64,000 bases of DNA, from contig CAJSZV010000003.1 of the NCBI GenBank assembly GCA_910574345.1, positions 248,001 through 312,000 on the forward strand, written 5' to 3'. Position 1 is the stretch's first letter, and each line of letters starts with the position of its first letter. The notes beneath the pieces are model-generated. The model was not told the DNA's origin. It saw nothing but the letters and a program-made list of their open reading frames with translations, and ran no database searches. This document shows positions 27,700 through 37,003 of this stretch, piece after piece. Origin of the DNA: Clostridiaceae bacterium (GTDB lineage Bacteria > Bacillota > Clostridia > Lachnospirales > Lachnospiraceae). A program made the position numbers and the translations under genes.

Positions 27700-27728
27700 T
27701 TGAAAATATGGAGCATTTAGTATAGAAT
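27700..27728 (+). promoter_or_regulatory. Promoter of efp
   Basis: TTGAAA (27700-27705) and TAGAAT (27723-27728) with a 17-bp spacer, 40 bases before the efp start codon. Confidence 0.6.
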
Positions 27729-27767
27729 GAAAAGGATTAATGAGAAATTCAAGGAGGAATATCATTT

Positions 27768-28325
27768 ATGATATCAGCGGGCGATTTTAGGAACGGTGTT
27801 ACCTTAGAGATTGACGGCAATGTATATCAGATTATGGAGTTTCAGCATGTAAAACCGGGCAAAGGTGCTGCTTTTGTAAGAACCAAGATCAAGAACGTGA
27901 TCAACGGCGGTGTGGTGGAGAAGACTTTCCGTCCCACGGAGAAGTTCCCGGCTGCAAGGATTGACAGAGTGGACATGCAGTATCTGTATGCCGACGGCGA
28001 TCTGTTTAACTTTATGGATGTGAACACCTACGAGCAGATGGCTTTAAGCAAGGAGACCATCGGAGATGCTTTGAAGTTTGTGAAAGAGAATGAGATGTGC
28101 AAAGTGTGCTCTTATAACGGAAAAGTATTTTCCGTGGAGCCGCCCTTGTTTGTAGAATTGGAGATCACGGATACAGAGCCGGGCTTTAAGGGCGATACGG
28201 CGACCGGAGCGACTAAGCCGGCAGTAGTTGAGACCGGAGCTACGGTGTATGTTCCGTTGTTTGTTGATCAGGGGGATAAGATCAAGATTGATACCCGTAC
28301 AGGGGAGTATTTGTCAAGGGTATAG
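27768..28325 (+). CDS. efp: Elongation factor P
   Basis: A 185-residue, three-domain translation factor that relieves ribosome stalling at polyproline. AAGGAGGAAT precedes the ATG. The KOW-like domain has the loop [17 protein letters not shown] with the tip lysine, and domain III ends with [17 protein letters not shown], the usual C-terminus. Confidence 0.97.
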   Translation: MISAGDFRNGVTLEIDGNVYQIMEFQHVKPGKGAAFVRTKIKNVINGGVVEKTFRPTEKFPAARIDRVDMQYLYADGDLFNFMDVNTYEQMALSKETIGDALKFVKENEMCKVCSYNGKVFSVEPPLFVELEITDTEPGFKGDTATGATKPAVVETGATVYVPLFVDQGDKIKIDTRTGEYLSRV

Positions 28326-28418
28326 GTTTTATAGTTCAGAGAAACATTCTGAGAGGAGCTTTAAGCCTTTCAGGCCGTTTTTTGACTAAAAACATATTTA
28401 AAAAGGAGAGAAAAGAGT

Positions 28419-29654
28419 ATGTATGCAAAAAAATGCAAAAAACTGTTGTTGTGTGCAGGCGCGGCTGTGATGCTTGCAGGCACCGTGATGCAGGGCTGCG
28501 GCGGTAAGACCGTAACCCAGGAAGAGGCATTGGCAAAGATGAAGGAATTCACCACACCCGACGGCTCCGTGTCCATTAAGCTGGACGAGAGCTGGGCTAC
28601 AGAGGATATGGGTGTTGATTTCTGGCTTGGTGCCCAAAGCAGCAGCGGAAGGGACGCGGTTATCGTGATGCAGTTTCCCAAGGCCGGTTCAGTCGTACAG
28701 GTGGAGGACTTAGACGGGGTAAAGGACCTGATCAATGAAAGCTATGCCATGACAGACGTGGCGGACGCGGAAGTTCCCACAGTACCGGGCATGACAAACA
28801 TGACGGCCAATACCGGAAAGTTCACTGCCGAGGGCGACAGCGGAGAACTCTATGTAATATACGGCGAGACCGACTATGCTTACTATGCGCTGATGTACGC
28901 ATCCAATAAAATCGGCGACAAACAGATCACTTCCATGAAGGCTTCCTGTTCTTCTTTCGTGGAGACTCCCATTGAGCCTGAGGATAACACTACCGTGGAG
29001 ATCACCGATACCGTACGCTGGTTCAACGCTTCCTATGCAGTTCTCACAGAAGTGAACGGATGGGACTACAACCGTTTTGCAGGAGCGCCGGCCAATGACG
29101 AGACGAAAGCCATTCAGCAGGAATCTCTGAAAGAGTGGTGGGATGTGACAGACCGCGCATCCGCAGACGAGACTCTTACCTGGATTCTGGATGAAGGACA
29201 CCGGGCTGATTTTGTAGAGAATATGTCATACCTGAAAGAAGCAGGGTTAGGCGATGTGGAAGCAGACGGCCGCAAGGACTTTATTCTGGAGAACTTTGAC
29301 GTGACGGACGAAGAAGCCCAGGGTTATGTGGATTCTTACGCCATGTATGAAGAATTTGGCGACAATGCCATTGCCGGCTGGGATTACTGCCGTGCCCTGA
29401 ATCTGATGAGCTTCTACTATCTGGCAGGCTATTATACAGAAGAGGAGGCCCTGGACAAGTCTTTGGAGATTGCCCAGACAGTTCAGCCTCTGTTTACTTC
29501 ATGGGATGATCTGATCGCCAGCTATATGCGCGGTTATGAGTACTGGGCAGAGGAAAGCAGTGCAGAGCGCCAGGGTATCTATGAAGATCTGAAGAGCAGG
29601 GATGACAATCCTTATGCTGTTGATTATAATACGACTCTTGAGAAGACATGGTAA
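28419..29654 (+). CDS. DUF1266 lipoprotein of unknown function
   Basis: A 411-residue lipoprotein: signal peptide with lipobox VMQGC (Cys about 27). Residues about 40-185 form a beta-rich segment (DGSVSIKLDESW, DAVIVMQFPKAGSV, GELYVIYGETDYAYYALMYAS) resembling small lipoprotein domains used for surface attachment, and the last 210 residues match the DUF1266 pattern, ending in YDYCRALNL-like WDYCRALNLMSFYYLAGYYTEEEAL. AAAAGGAGAG precedes the ATG. Function unknown. A strong terminator follows. Confidence 0.78.
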   Translation: MYAKKCKKLLLCAGAAVMLAGTVMQGCGGKTVTQEEALAKMKEFTTPDGSVSIKLDESWATEDMGVDFWLGAQSSSGRDAVIVMQFPKAGSVVQVEDLDGVKDLINESYAMTDVADAEVPTVPGMTNMTANTGKFTAEGDSGELYVIYGETDYAYYALMYASNKIGDKQITSMKASCSSFVETPIEPEDNTTVEITDTVRWFNASYAVLTEVNGWDYNRFAGAPANDETKAIQQESLKEWWDVTDRASADETLTWILDEGHRADFVENMSYLKEAGLGDVEADGRKDFILENFDVTDEEAQGYVDSYAMYEEFGDNAIAGWDYCRALNLMSFYYLAGYYTEEEALDKSLEIAQTVQPLFTSWDDLIASYMRGYEYWAEESSAERQGIYEDLKSRDDNPYAVDYNTTLEKTW

Positions 29655-29665
29655 GACAGAATGTG

Positions 29666-29704
29666 CCGCCCCCTGGGATAGAATTTCAGGGGGCGGTATT
29701 TTTT
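29666..29704 (+). terminator. Intrinsic terminator after the DUF1266 gene
   Basis: A perfect 10-bp stem ccgccccctg (29666-29675) / cagggggcgg (29687-29696) followed by tattttttc. Confidence 0.85.
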
Positions 29705-29774
29705 CTTTCTATGTGTGGGATGGCAGAGGGTCCGCCCCGCCCGGTTCTCTGGCAGGTATAGATATAGAAAGAAA

Positions 29775-30230
29775 TTAATGCCTTTTTAATAAGGACAATC
29801 TGCTGTTCTGGTATTCTCCGGAAAATGTCACATCCGTGCCGAACCAGGACGGGGGGATGAAGTTCTCGGCCATATCCATGGTCTCAAATTCTACTTCCGC
29901 AAGGAAAAGTCCTTTATATTCTCCGGAAAATTCGTCAAGTTCGACGGTCAAATCCGTGTCCGGAATGGGAATCAGGTATCTTCGTTTGGTGAGGACAATA
30001 CCGTCAGCTTTTTTAAGAAGGTGGCGGTAGGCATCTTCGGTAAGAGGAAGGTTATATTCCTCACGGGCCAAAAGGCCTTTTGACTTATAAGTGAGATAAT
30101 ATTCCTGGTCTTCTTTCCGTATTCTCACAACAGGTTCCGTACACAGGTAAGCCTGTTCAATAAGGTGGGAAGGAAAGGACTGATAATCCTTTGGCGGGGC
30201 AGTGACCAGATATTTACGTTCAATTTCCAT
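29775..30230 (-). CDS. CYTH domain protein (triphosphate tunnel metalloenzyme family)
   Basis: A 151-residue minus-strand protein. The start at 30230 is chosen because AAGGAGA lies nine bases before it; ATGs at 30257 and 30278 lack sites. The hallmark EIERKYLV at residues 2-9 (ExExK) begins the tunnel fold, with VRIRKEDQEYYLTYKSKG, TKRRYLIPI and ELDEFSG/LAEVEFE giving the alternating charged strands that line the tunnel. Family members hydrolyse tripolyphosphate or ThTP; the substrate here is not known. Confidence 0.88.
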   Translation of the reverse strand: MEIERKYLVTAPPKDYQSFPSHLIEQAYLCTEPVVRIRKEDQEYYLTYKSKGLLAREEYNLPLTEDAYRHLLKKADGIVLTKRRYLIPIPDTDLTVELDEFSGEYKGLFLAEVEFETMDMAENFIPPSWFGTDVTFSGEYQNSRLSLLKRH

Positions 30231-30380
30231 AACAATCTCCTTACTGTTTTCTGCCATAATACCACGAACCGCCTCCAAAGCGCAAGCGTTCCCTCATGGG
30301 GAATAGGGGGAATCCGGGGCGGACCCGTTAGCCTCCCCTGAATTCCCGAATCCTCCCCTCAAAACCCACGAAAGTCCTTC

Positions 30381-30409
30381 TTGTATTTCCCCAAAACCTA
30401 TGCTATAAT
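30381..30409 (+). promoter_or_regulatory. Promoter of tig
   Basis: TTGTAT (30381-30386) and TATAAT (30404-30409) with a 17-bp spacer and an extended TGC before the -10, 69 bases before the tig start. Confidence 0.7.
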
Positions 30410-30477
30410 GCTAAATTGAAGTGTAGCGCCCAAGCGGAGCAGGCGATTCACATATAGATTAAGGAGGAACCCATAAC

Positions 30478-31764
30478 ATGAGTTTACAGGTAGAGAATTT
30501 AGAGAAGAACATGGCGAAGCTTACCGTTGAAGTACCGGCAGAGCAGTTTGATGAGGCGATCAAGGCTGCTTATAATAAGAATAAAGGCCGTTTCTCCATC
30601 CCAGGTTTCCGTAAGGGCAAAGCACCCCTTGCCATGATAGAGAAGATGTACGGCGTGGAGGTGTTCTACGAGGAGGCGGCGAACATCGTGCTGGATGACA
30701 CATACGGAGACGCTGCCGACGAGAGCAAGCTGGAAATCGTATCCAGACCGGAGATTGATTTGGTACAGATCGAGAAGGGCAAGCCCTTTATCTATACGGC
30801 GACTGTGGCAGTGAAGCCGGAAGTGACCTTAGGAGAATATAAGGGAATCGAAGTTGGGAAGGCCGCTGCTGAAGTCACAGATGAGGATGTGGAGAATGAA
30901 CTGAAGAAGATCCAGAATCAGAATGCAAGGATCCTTACGGTGGAGGACAGACCCGTAGCGGACGGTGATGAGACCATTATTGATTTTGAGGGGTTTGTGG
31001 ACGGCAGGACTTTTGACGGCGGCAAGGCTGAAGATTACAGCCTGGTTATCGGCTCCCATTCCTTTATTGATACCTTTGAGGAGCAGCTTATCGGCAAGAA
31101 CATAGGGGAAGAGTGTGAGGTTAACGTTACATTCCCGTCAGAATACCATGCCAAAGAACTGGCAGGCAAGCCGGCTGTCTTCAAGGTGACGGTAAAAGAG
31201 ATCAAGGAAAAGGAACTGCCGGAGCTCAACGACGAGTTTGCCGAGGAAGTTTCCGATTTTGACACCCTTGATGAATACAAAGGAGACATCAGGGCGAAAC
31301 TTTTAGAGACCAGACAGAAACAGGCGGCCACGGAGAATGAGAACCGGGTAGTGGAGAAAGTGGTAGAAGGCGCGTCCATGGATATTCCTGAGGCTATGGT
31401 GGATATGCAGGTTCAGAACATGATCAATGATTATGCCAGAAGAATGCAGGGCCAGGGCATGTCTTTTGACCAGTATATGAAATACACGGGCATGACAGTT
31501 GAACAGCTTAAAGCCCAGACAAGGCCTCAGGCGGAGAAGACCATCCGCACCAGACTGGTTCTTGAGGCAGTGGTGAAAGCGGAGAACATTGAGGTCAGCG
31601 ATGAGAAGCTGGAGGAAGAGATCCGGAATATGGCTAACTCCTATAAGATGGAACCGGATCAGGTAAGGTCTTATATGGGCGAGAGAGGCATTGAGCAGAT
31701 GAAGGAAGATATGGCAGTTCAGGAGGCCGTGGATTTCCTTGTGGCAGAGGCGAAATTAGTTTAG
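30478..31764 (+). CDS. tig: Trigger factor
   Basis: A 428-residue ribosome-associated chaperone with peptidyl-prolyl isomerase activity. N-terminal ribosome-binding domain with the GFRKGKAP loop (IPGFRKGKAPLAMIEK), FKBP-type domain about 150-240 (GDETIIDFEGFVDGRTFDGG), and a long C-terminal helical domain to the end. It leads tig-clpP-clpX-lon, an order known in many Firmicutes. Confidence 0.97.
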   Translation: MSLQVENLEKNMAKLTVEVPAEQFDEAIKAAYNKNKGRFSIPGFRKGKAPLAMIEKMYGVEVFYEEAANIVLDDTYGDAADESKLEIVSRPEIDLVQIEKGKPFIYTATVAVKPEVTLGEYKGIEVGKAAAEVTDEDVENELKKIQNQNARILTVEDRPVADGDETIIDFEGFVDGRTFDGGKAEDYSLVIGSHSFIDTFEEQLIGKNIGEECEVNVTFPSEYHAKELAGKPAVFKVTVKEIKEKELPELNDEFAEEVSDFDTLDEYKGDIRAKLLETRQKQAATENENRVVEKVVEGASMDIPEAMVDMQVQNMINDYARRMQGQGMSFDQYMKYTGMTVEQLKAQTRPQAEKTIRTRLVLEAVVKAENIEVSDEKLEEEIRNMANSYKMEPDQVRSYMGERGIEQMKEDMAVQEAVDFLVAEAKLV

Positions 31765-31777
31765 GGACGAAAGTGGG

Positions 31778-31809
31778 TTCTGGGTCCGGTTTGACCGGAC
31801 TCAGAATTT
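31778..31809 (+). terminator. Stem-loop between tig and clpP
   Basis: ttctgggtccggt (31778-31790) pairs with accggactcagaa (31794-31806) over 13 bp including one G-U pair, loop of three, followed only by TTTG. It is probably a partial terminator or processing stem that sets clpP levels relative to tig. Confidence 0.55.
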
Positions 31810-31838
31810 GTGCGTCATAAAAGATTGGAGGAGTCAGG

Positions 31839-32420
31839 ATGAGTTTAGTACCATACGTCATAGAGTCAACCAGCAGGGGAGAGCGTTCTTATGATATTTA
31901 TTCCCGCCTTTTAAAAGAGAGAATCATCTTTTTAGGTGAGGAAGTGACCGATGTGTCTGCAAGCCTTATTGTGGCACAGCTGTTGTTTCTGGAATCCGAG
32001 GATCCGTCCAAGGACATCAACCTGTACATCAACAGTCCGGGAGGTTCTGTGACTGCAGGAATGGCTATTTATGATACCATGAATTACATTAAGTGCGATG
32101 TGTCCACAGTCTGCATGGGTATGGCGGCCAGCATGGGAGCTTTTCTTCTCGCAGGCGGCGCCAAGGGAAAGAGATTTGCCCTTCCCAATGCCGAGGTCAT
32201 GATCCATCAGCCTTCCGGCGGCGCCAAGGGCCAGGCCACAGAGATTAAGATCGTGGCGGAGAAGATTTTGCAGACCAGGAAGAAGCTGAATGAGATTCTG
32301 GCAGCCAACACAGGGCAGCCCATTGAAGTCATCGAGAGAGACACGGAACGGGACAATTACATGACGGCTGAGGAAGCGAAAGCATACGGTCTGATTGACG
32401 GAATACTGGTAAAACACTAA
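31839..32420 (+). CDS. clpP: ATP-dependent Clp protease proteolytic subunit
   Basis: A 193-residue serine peptidase that forms a tetradecameric chamber. The catalytic serine is in [13 protein letters not shown], the histidine in [14 protein letters not shown], and the aspartate in the [15 protein letters not shown] region. Starts [25 protein letters not shown], the usual mature sequence. Works with ClpX encoded next. Confidence 0.97.
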   Translation: MSLVPYVIESTSRGERSYDIYSRLLKERIIFLGEEVTDVSASLIVAQLLFLESEDPSKDINLYINSPGGSVTAGMAIYDTMNYIKCDVSTVCMGMAASMGAFLLAGGAKGKRFALPNAEVMIHQPSGGAKGQATEIKIVAEKILQTRKKLNEILAANTGQPIEVIERDTERDNYMTAEEAKAYGLIDGILVKH

Positions 32421-32501
32421 GACGAGACAGGGCTGTGAGACTGCAAACGGCCGAGATGAGTAAAAATGATGTTTTGGAGAAGAAAAAAGCGAGGTGAGAA
32501 T

Positions 32502-33803
32502 ATGCCGGGCAGAATGGATGATAAAATCCGATGTTCGTTCTGCGGTAAAACGCAGGAACAGGTGCGAAAGCTGATCGCAGGCACCACCAATGTATTTATC
32601 TGCGACGAGTGTATTGACTTATGTGCTGAGATTCTGGAAGAGGAGCTGGACGGAGAGGAGCCGGCCGGCGAGGAATTCGGCGAGATCAATCTGTTAAAGC
32701 CCAGAGAGATCAAGAATTTTCTGGATGAGTATGTCATCGGTCAGGACCAGGCCAAGAAGGTGTTGTCCGTGGCTGTGTACAATCATTACAAAAGAATTAC
32801 TTCCAGAAAAAATATGGATGTGGATGTGCAGAAGAGCAATATTCTTCTGTTAGGTCCCACAGGTTCCGGCAAGACCTATCTGGCACAGACATTGGCTAAG
32901 ATTCTTAACGTTCCCTTTGCCATTGCCGATGCAACGGCTCTAACAGAGGCCGGCTATGTGGGAGAAGATGTGGAGAATATCCTCCTTAAGCTGATTCAGG
33001 CGGCGGACGGAGATATTCACAAGGCGGAATACGGAATCATCTATATTGATGAGATTGACAAGATAACCAAAAAGTCCGAGAACGTATCCATTACCAGAGA
33101 CGTATCCGGTGAAGGGGTGCAGCAGGCTCTTCTTAAGATTCTGGAGGGAACCGTTGCAAGCGTTCCTCCCCAGGGAGGAAGAAAGCATCCGCATCAGGAG
33201 CTTTTGCAGATCGACACCACCAATATTCTGTTCCTCTGCGGAGGCGCTTTTGACGGTTTGGAGAAGATCATCGAGAACCGGATCAGCAAGGGCTCTATCG
33301 GTTTTAACGCCGAGGTTGTGGATAAGAAGAGCACGGATATTGATAAGCTGTTAAAACAGGTAGAACCACAGGATCTTATTAAGTTTGGTTTGATTCCTGA
33401 GTTTATCGGCCGTGTGCCGGTAACGGTTTCCCTGGAACTTCTGTCGGAAGAGGCATTGCTGCGGATTCTCAAGGAACCGAAGAACGCCCTGGTAAAACAG
33501 TATCAGAAGCTGTTTGAGATGGATGACGTGAAGCTGGAATTCAAGGACGAAGCTTTGAGAGCCATTGCAAGGTTAGCCATGGAGCGGAAGACCGGAGCCA
33601 GAGGCCTTCGTTCCATTATGGAATCAGCCATGATGGATCTGATGTATGAGGTGCCGTCTGATAATTCCATCGGCATCTGCACAATCACGGAACAGGTGGT
33701 GGATAAGACAGGGGTGCCGGAGATTATTTACCGGGACACTGCAGTGCCAAAGAGAGGTCTTGGCCAGAGAATTCGAAAAGAAAGACCTGGAGAGATTGCA
33801 TAA
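32502..33803 (+). CDS. clpX: ATP-dependent Clp protease ATP-binding subunit ClpX
   Basis: A 433-residue AAA+ unfoldase. The ATG at 32502 ([16 protein letters not shown]) fits known ClpX lengths better than the upstream ATG at 32466, though the site before it (aggtgaga) is only moderate. Zinc domain with CSFC and CDEC, Walker A GPTGSGKT, Walker [11 protein letters not shown], sensor and pore loop GYVGED. Feeds substrates to ClpP. Confidence 0.96.
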   Translation: MPGRMDDKIRCSFCGKTQEQVRKLIAGTTNVFICDECIDLCAEILEEELDGEEPAGEEFGEINLLKPREIKNFLDEYVIGQDQAKKVLSVAVYNHYKRITSRKNMDVDVQKSNILLLGPTGSGKTYLAQTLAKILNVPFAIADATALTEAGYVGEDVENILLKLIQAADGDIHKAEYGIIYIDEIDKITKKSENVSITRDVSGEGVQQALLKILEGTVASVPPQGGRKHPHQELLQIDTTNILFLCGGAFDGLEKIIENRISKGSIGFNAEVVDKKSTDIDKLLKQVEPQDLIKFGLIPEFIGRVPVTVSLELLSEEALLRILKEPKNALVKQYQKLFEMDDVKLEFKDEALRAIARLAMERKTGARGLRSIMESAMMDLMYEVPSDNSIGICTITEQVVDKTGVPEIIYRDTAVPKRGLGQRIRKERPGEIA

Positions 33804-33832
33804 TCCGTATGAAGTTGGCATATGAGTCACAG

Positions 33833-33860
33833 AAATGGGAGCGTTTTGCTCCCATTTTTT
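33833..33860 (+). terminator. Intrinsic terminator after clpX
   Basis: aaatgggagc (33833-33842) pairs with gctcccattt (33848-33857), loop gtttt, with a T run continuous with the stem end. Confidence 0.85.
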
Positions 33861-33922
33861 CGAATGCGGTCCCCTTTGCACATAAGGGGTCATGAGAGAT
33901 ACAAAAAGAGAGGAAATATCAT

Positions 33923-36256
33923 ATGGAAGAAAACATTTTGACCATGCCTGTGATTGCGCTGAGGGGGCTGACAGTTCTTCCTGCTATGGTGATCCATTTT
34001 GATATCAGCAGAAAAAAATCCATAGCGGCATTGGAAAAGGCTATGATGGCGGATCAAAAGCTTTTTCTTATAGGGCAGAAGTCGCCGGATATAACGGACC
34101 CTTCCGAGGATGATCTGTGGGAGATGGGGACCATAGCGGAGATCAGACAGCTTGTGAAGATGCCCGGCGGTTTGATCAGAGTCATGGTGGAGGGGAAGGA
34201 GCGGGCCAGGCTTTTGTGTCTGGATTCCACGGCCCCTATGCTGACTGGCAGGGTAGAGCCGGAGCTTTTGGAGGAGGATGTGACAGACCCTGTAGTCAGG
34301 GAGGCGATGCTGCGGATTTTGAAAGAAAAAGTGGAAGAGTTCTGCGCCGAGAGTTCAAGATTAAGCAGAGATTCCATATCGGAACTGCTGGCGACTCAGG
34401 ATTTAGAGGAGTTTATGTTTCAGGCAAGTACTCAGCTTCCATGGGAATACACAGTCCGCCAGAAATTCTTAGAGGTGTCAAGCCACTCCCATCTGTACGA
34501 AGTTCTGGTCCATCACCTGATCATGGAGATTGAAGTGGCTCAGGTGAAAAAGGAATTTCAGGGCAAGGTCAGATCCAAGGTGGAGAAGAATCAGAAGGAC
34601 TATATCCTTCGGGAACAGATGCGGATCATCCGGGAAGAACTGGGGGAGGAGAACGAAGGGGATGAAGCCGATGACTATCTGGCACGTCTGTCGAAACTCA
34701 AGATGGAGAAAGAGACAAGGGAAAAGCTGACCAAGGAGATTGAGCGGTTCCGCAATACGCCGGGAACCAGTCAGGAGGCCAATGTGCTGCGGATGTACAT
34801 CGAGACTCTTCTGGAACTGCCCTGGAAGAAGATGTCCAAGGACAACAACGACATCCGCCATGCGGAACAGATTCTTGACGAGGATCATTACGGCCTGGAA
34901 AAGGTGAAGGAGAGAATCCTGGAGTATCTGGCAGTGCGGACCCTGGCTCCCAAAGGAAATGGCCCCATTATCTGTCTGGTAGGTCCTCCCGGAACAGGCA
35001 AGACCTCTGTGGCCCGCTCCGTGGCAAGAGCTCTGAATAAACAGTATGTCCGCATCAGCTTAGGCGGCGTCAGAGACGAAGCGGAGATCAGAGGACATAG
35101 AAAAACCTATGTGGGAGCCATGCCGGGACGCCTTGTGGAGGGGCTGCGCCAGGCGGGAGTCAGCAATCCTCTTATGCTGTTGGACGAGATTGACAAGGTG
35201 AGCAGCGATTATAAGGGAGATACTTCCGCGGCTCTTTTGGAGGTTTTAGACGGGGAACAGAATATGAGGTTTAGGGACCACTATGTGGAGACGCCCATTG
35301 ATCTGTCGCAGGTATTGTTTATCGCCACGGCCAACACCACACAGACTATTCCCAAACCCCTCCTTGACAGGATGGAAGTCATCGAAGTAAACAGCTACAC
35401 GGAGAATGAAAAATTTCATATTGCCAGACAATATCTGGTGGGCAAACAGCTTGAGAAGAACGGACTGAAGCCGGAATGGCTGTCCATCAGCGACAATGCT
35501 CTGAGAAAGATCATTCACAATTATACAAGAGAGGCCGGCGTGAGAAATCTGGAAAGAAGGATCGGGGATATCTGCCGGAAAGCCGCCAGGGAATATCTGG
35601 AGCATAAGGAACTGAACCTGAAAGTCACGGAGTCAGGGCTGGAAAAGTATCTGGGCAAGGAGAAAATATCCTTTGAGGATGCAAACAGCGAAGACCAGAT
35701 AGGAATCGTCCGGGGACTGGCCTGGACCAGCGTAGGGGGAGATACCCTGCAGATCGAAGTGAATGTGATGCCGGGCAAGGGAGAACTTAAGATGACCGGG
35801 CAGATGGGGGATGTGATGAAGGAATCGGCACAGATCGCCCTTACTTATGTCCGTTCCGTGTGCCCGGAATATCAGGTAAAGGAGGACTTCTTTGAAAAGC
35901 ATGACATCCATATCCATATTCCTGAAGGAGCAGTGCCCAAGGACGGGCCCTCAGCCGGCATTACCATGGCTGCGGCTATGATATCCGCGGTGATCGGATG
36001 CCCTGTGGATGCCAGGACAGCCATGACCGGTGAGATCACCCTCAGAGGCCGGGTTCTGCCCATAGGCGGCCTTAAGGAGAAACTTCTGGCAGCCAAGATG
36101 GCGCGGATCAAAAAGGTTCTTGTTCCAGAGAGGAATAAGCCGGATATAGGGGAACTGTCAGGGGAGATCACAAAAGGACTTAAGATTGTATATGTAAAGG
36201 ATATGTCCCAGGTGTTGAAAGAAGCCCTGGTGAACCAGGAAGGAAAACAGATATGA
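33923..36256 (+). CDS. lon: ATP-dependent Lon protease
   Basis: A 777-residue LonA protease. N-terminal substrate-binding domain (about 5-200), coiled coil, AAA+ domain with Walker A GPPGTGKTS and Walker B LMLLDEIDKV, and a C-terminal peptidase domain with the catalytic serine in PKDGPSAGITMAAAM and the lysine in LPIGGLKEKLLAA. Overlaps engB by four bases. Confidence 0.97.
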   Translation: MEENILTMPVIALRGLTVLPAMVIHFDISRKKSIAALEKAMMADQKLFLIGQKSPDITDPSEDDLWEMGTIAEIRQLVKMPGGLIRVMVEGKERARLLCLDSTAPMLTGRVEPELLEEDVTDPVVREAMLRILKEKVEEFCAESSRLSRDSISELLATQDLEEFMFQASTQLPWEYTVRQKFLEVSSHSHLYEVLVHHLIMEIEVAQVKKEFQGKVRSKVEKNQKDYILREQMRIIREELGEENEGDEADDYLARLSKLKMEKETREKLTKEIERFRNTPGTSQEANVLRMYIETLLELPWKKMSKDNNDIRHAEQILDEDHYGLEKVKERILEYLAVRTLAPKGNGPIICLVGPPGTGKTSVARSVARALNKQYVRISLGGVRDEAEIRGHRKTYVGAMPGRLVEGLRQAGVSNPLMLLDEIDKVSSDYKGDTSAALLEVLDGEQNMRFRDHYVETPIDLSQVLFIATANTTQTIPKPLLDRMEVIEVNSYTENEKFHIARQYLVGKQLEKNGLKPEWLSISDNALRKIIHNYTREAGVRNLERRIGDICRKAAREYLEHKELNLKVTESGLEKYLGKEKISFEDANSEDQIGIVRGLAWTSVGGDTLQIEVNVMPGKGELKMTGQMGDVMKESAQIALTYVRSVCPEYQVKEDFFEKHDIHIHIPEGAVPKDGPSAGITMAAAMISAVIGCPVDARTAMTGEITLRGRVLPIGGLKEKLLAAKMARIKKVLVPERNKPDIGELSGEITKGLKIVYVKDMSQVLKEALVNQEGKQI

Positions 36257-36870
36257 CAGATGCGACTGCGAGAGGAATCATAAAGAGGGCCGAACTGGAG
36301 ACGGTGTGTGGAATCACCAGTACATTTCCTGAGAATGCCCATCCGGAATTTGCCTTTGCCGGAAAGTCCAATGTGGGAAAATCTTCTCTGATCAACGGAC
36401 TGATGAACCGCAAGTCTCTTGCGCGGACCTCGTCTCAGCCGGGGAAAACCCAGACCGTTAATTTCTATCATGTGAACAATGAAGTGTATTTTGTGGACCT
36501 GCCTGGCTACGGATATGCAAAAGCCTCTGTGGAAGTCAAGGAGAAATGGGGAAAGATGGTGGAGCGGTATCTGAAAAGCACCAGAATGCTCAAGGGAGTC
36601 TTCCTTCTGGTGGATATCCGCCATGAGCCGTCGGGAAACGACAAGACCATGTATGACTGGATCTTATATAACGGTTATCACCCTGCAGTTATCGCCACGA
36701 AGGCGGATAAGATCAACCGCAGCCAGATTCAAAAGCATGTGAAGATGGTGAGGAATGGTCTCGGCATGGAAAAAGGAGATATCCTCATTCCCTTTTCCGC
36801 CCAGACGAAGCAGGGAAGAGAGGAAATCTGGGAGCTTATGGGGAAATTGACAGAAGAATCTATGGAATGA
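36253..36870 (+). CDS. engB: Ribosome biogenesis GTPase EngB (YsxC/YihA)
   Basis: A 205-residue GTPase needed for 50S assembly. G1 GKSNVGKSSLIN, G2 region TSSQPGKTQTVNFY, G3 DLPGYGYA, G4 TKADK and G5 FSAQT are all present. The lon-engB pairing with a four-base overlap is common in Firmicutes. Confidence 0.96.
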   Translation: MTDATARGIIKRAELETVCGITSTFPENAHPEFAFAGKSNVGKSSLINGLMNRKSLARTSSQPGKTQTVNFYHVNNEVYFVDLPGYGYAKASVEVKEKWGKMVERYLKSTRMLKGVFLLVDIRHEPSGNDKTMYDWILYNGYHPAVIATKADKINRSQIQKHVKMVRNGLGMEKGDILIPFSAQTKQGREEIWELMGKLTEESME

Positions 36871-36930
36871 TCTTCATTTTTTTGATAGAAAATGGTAACA
36901 AATGATAAGAAAAATGTAAAAGAATAACTA

Positions 36931-36959
36931 TTGATTTCCCGGCCCGCCTGGACCATAAT
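36931..36959 (+). promoter_or_regulatory. Possible promoter of the unknown membrane protein gene
   Basis: TTGATT (36931-36936) and CATAAT (36954-36959) with a 17-bp spacer, 45 bases before the start. Confidence 0.45.
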
Positions 36960-37003
36960 AGAACCCATTGAAACTTGTGAGAGAACAAAAAAAGGAGTGC
37001 TGT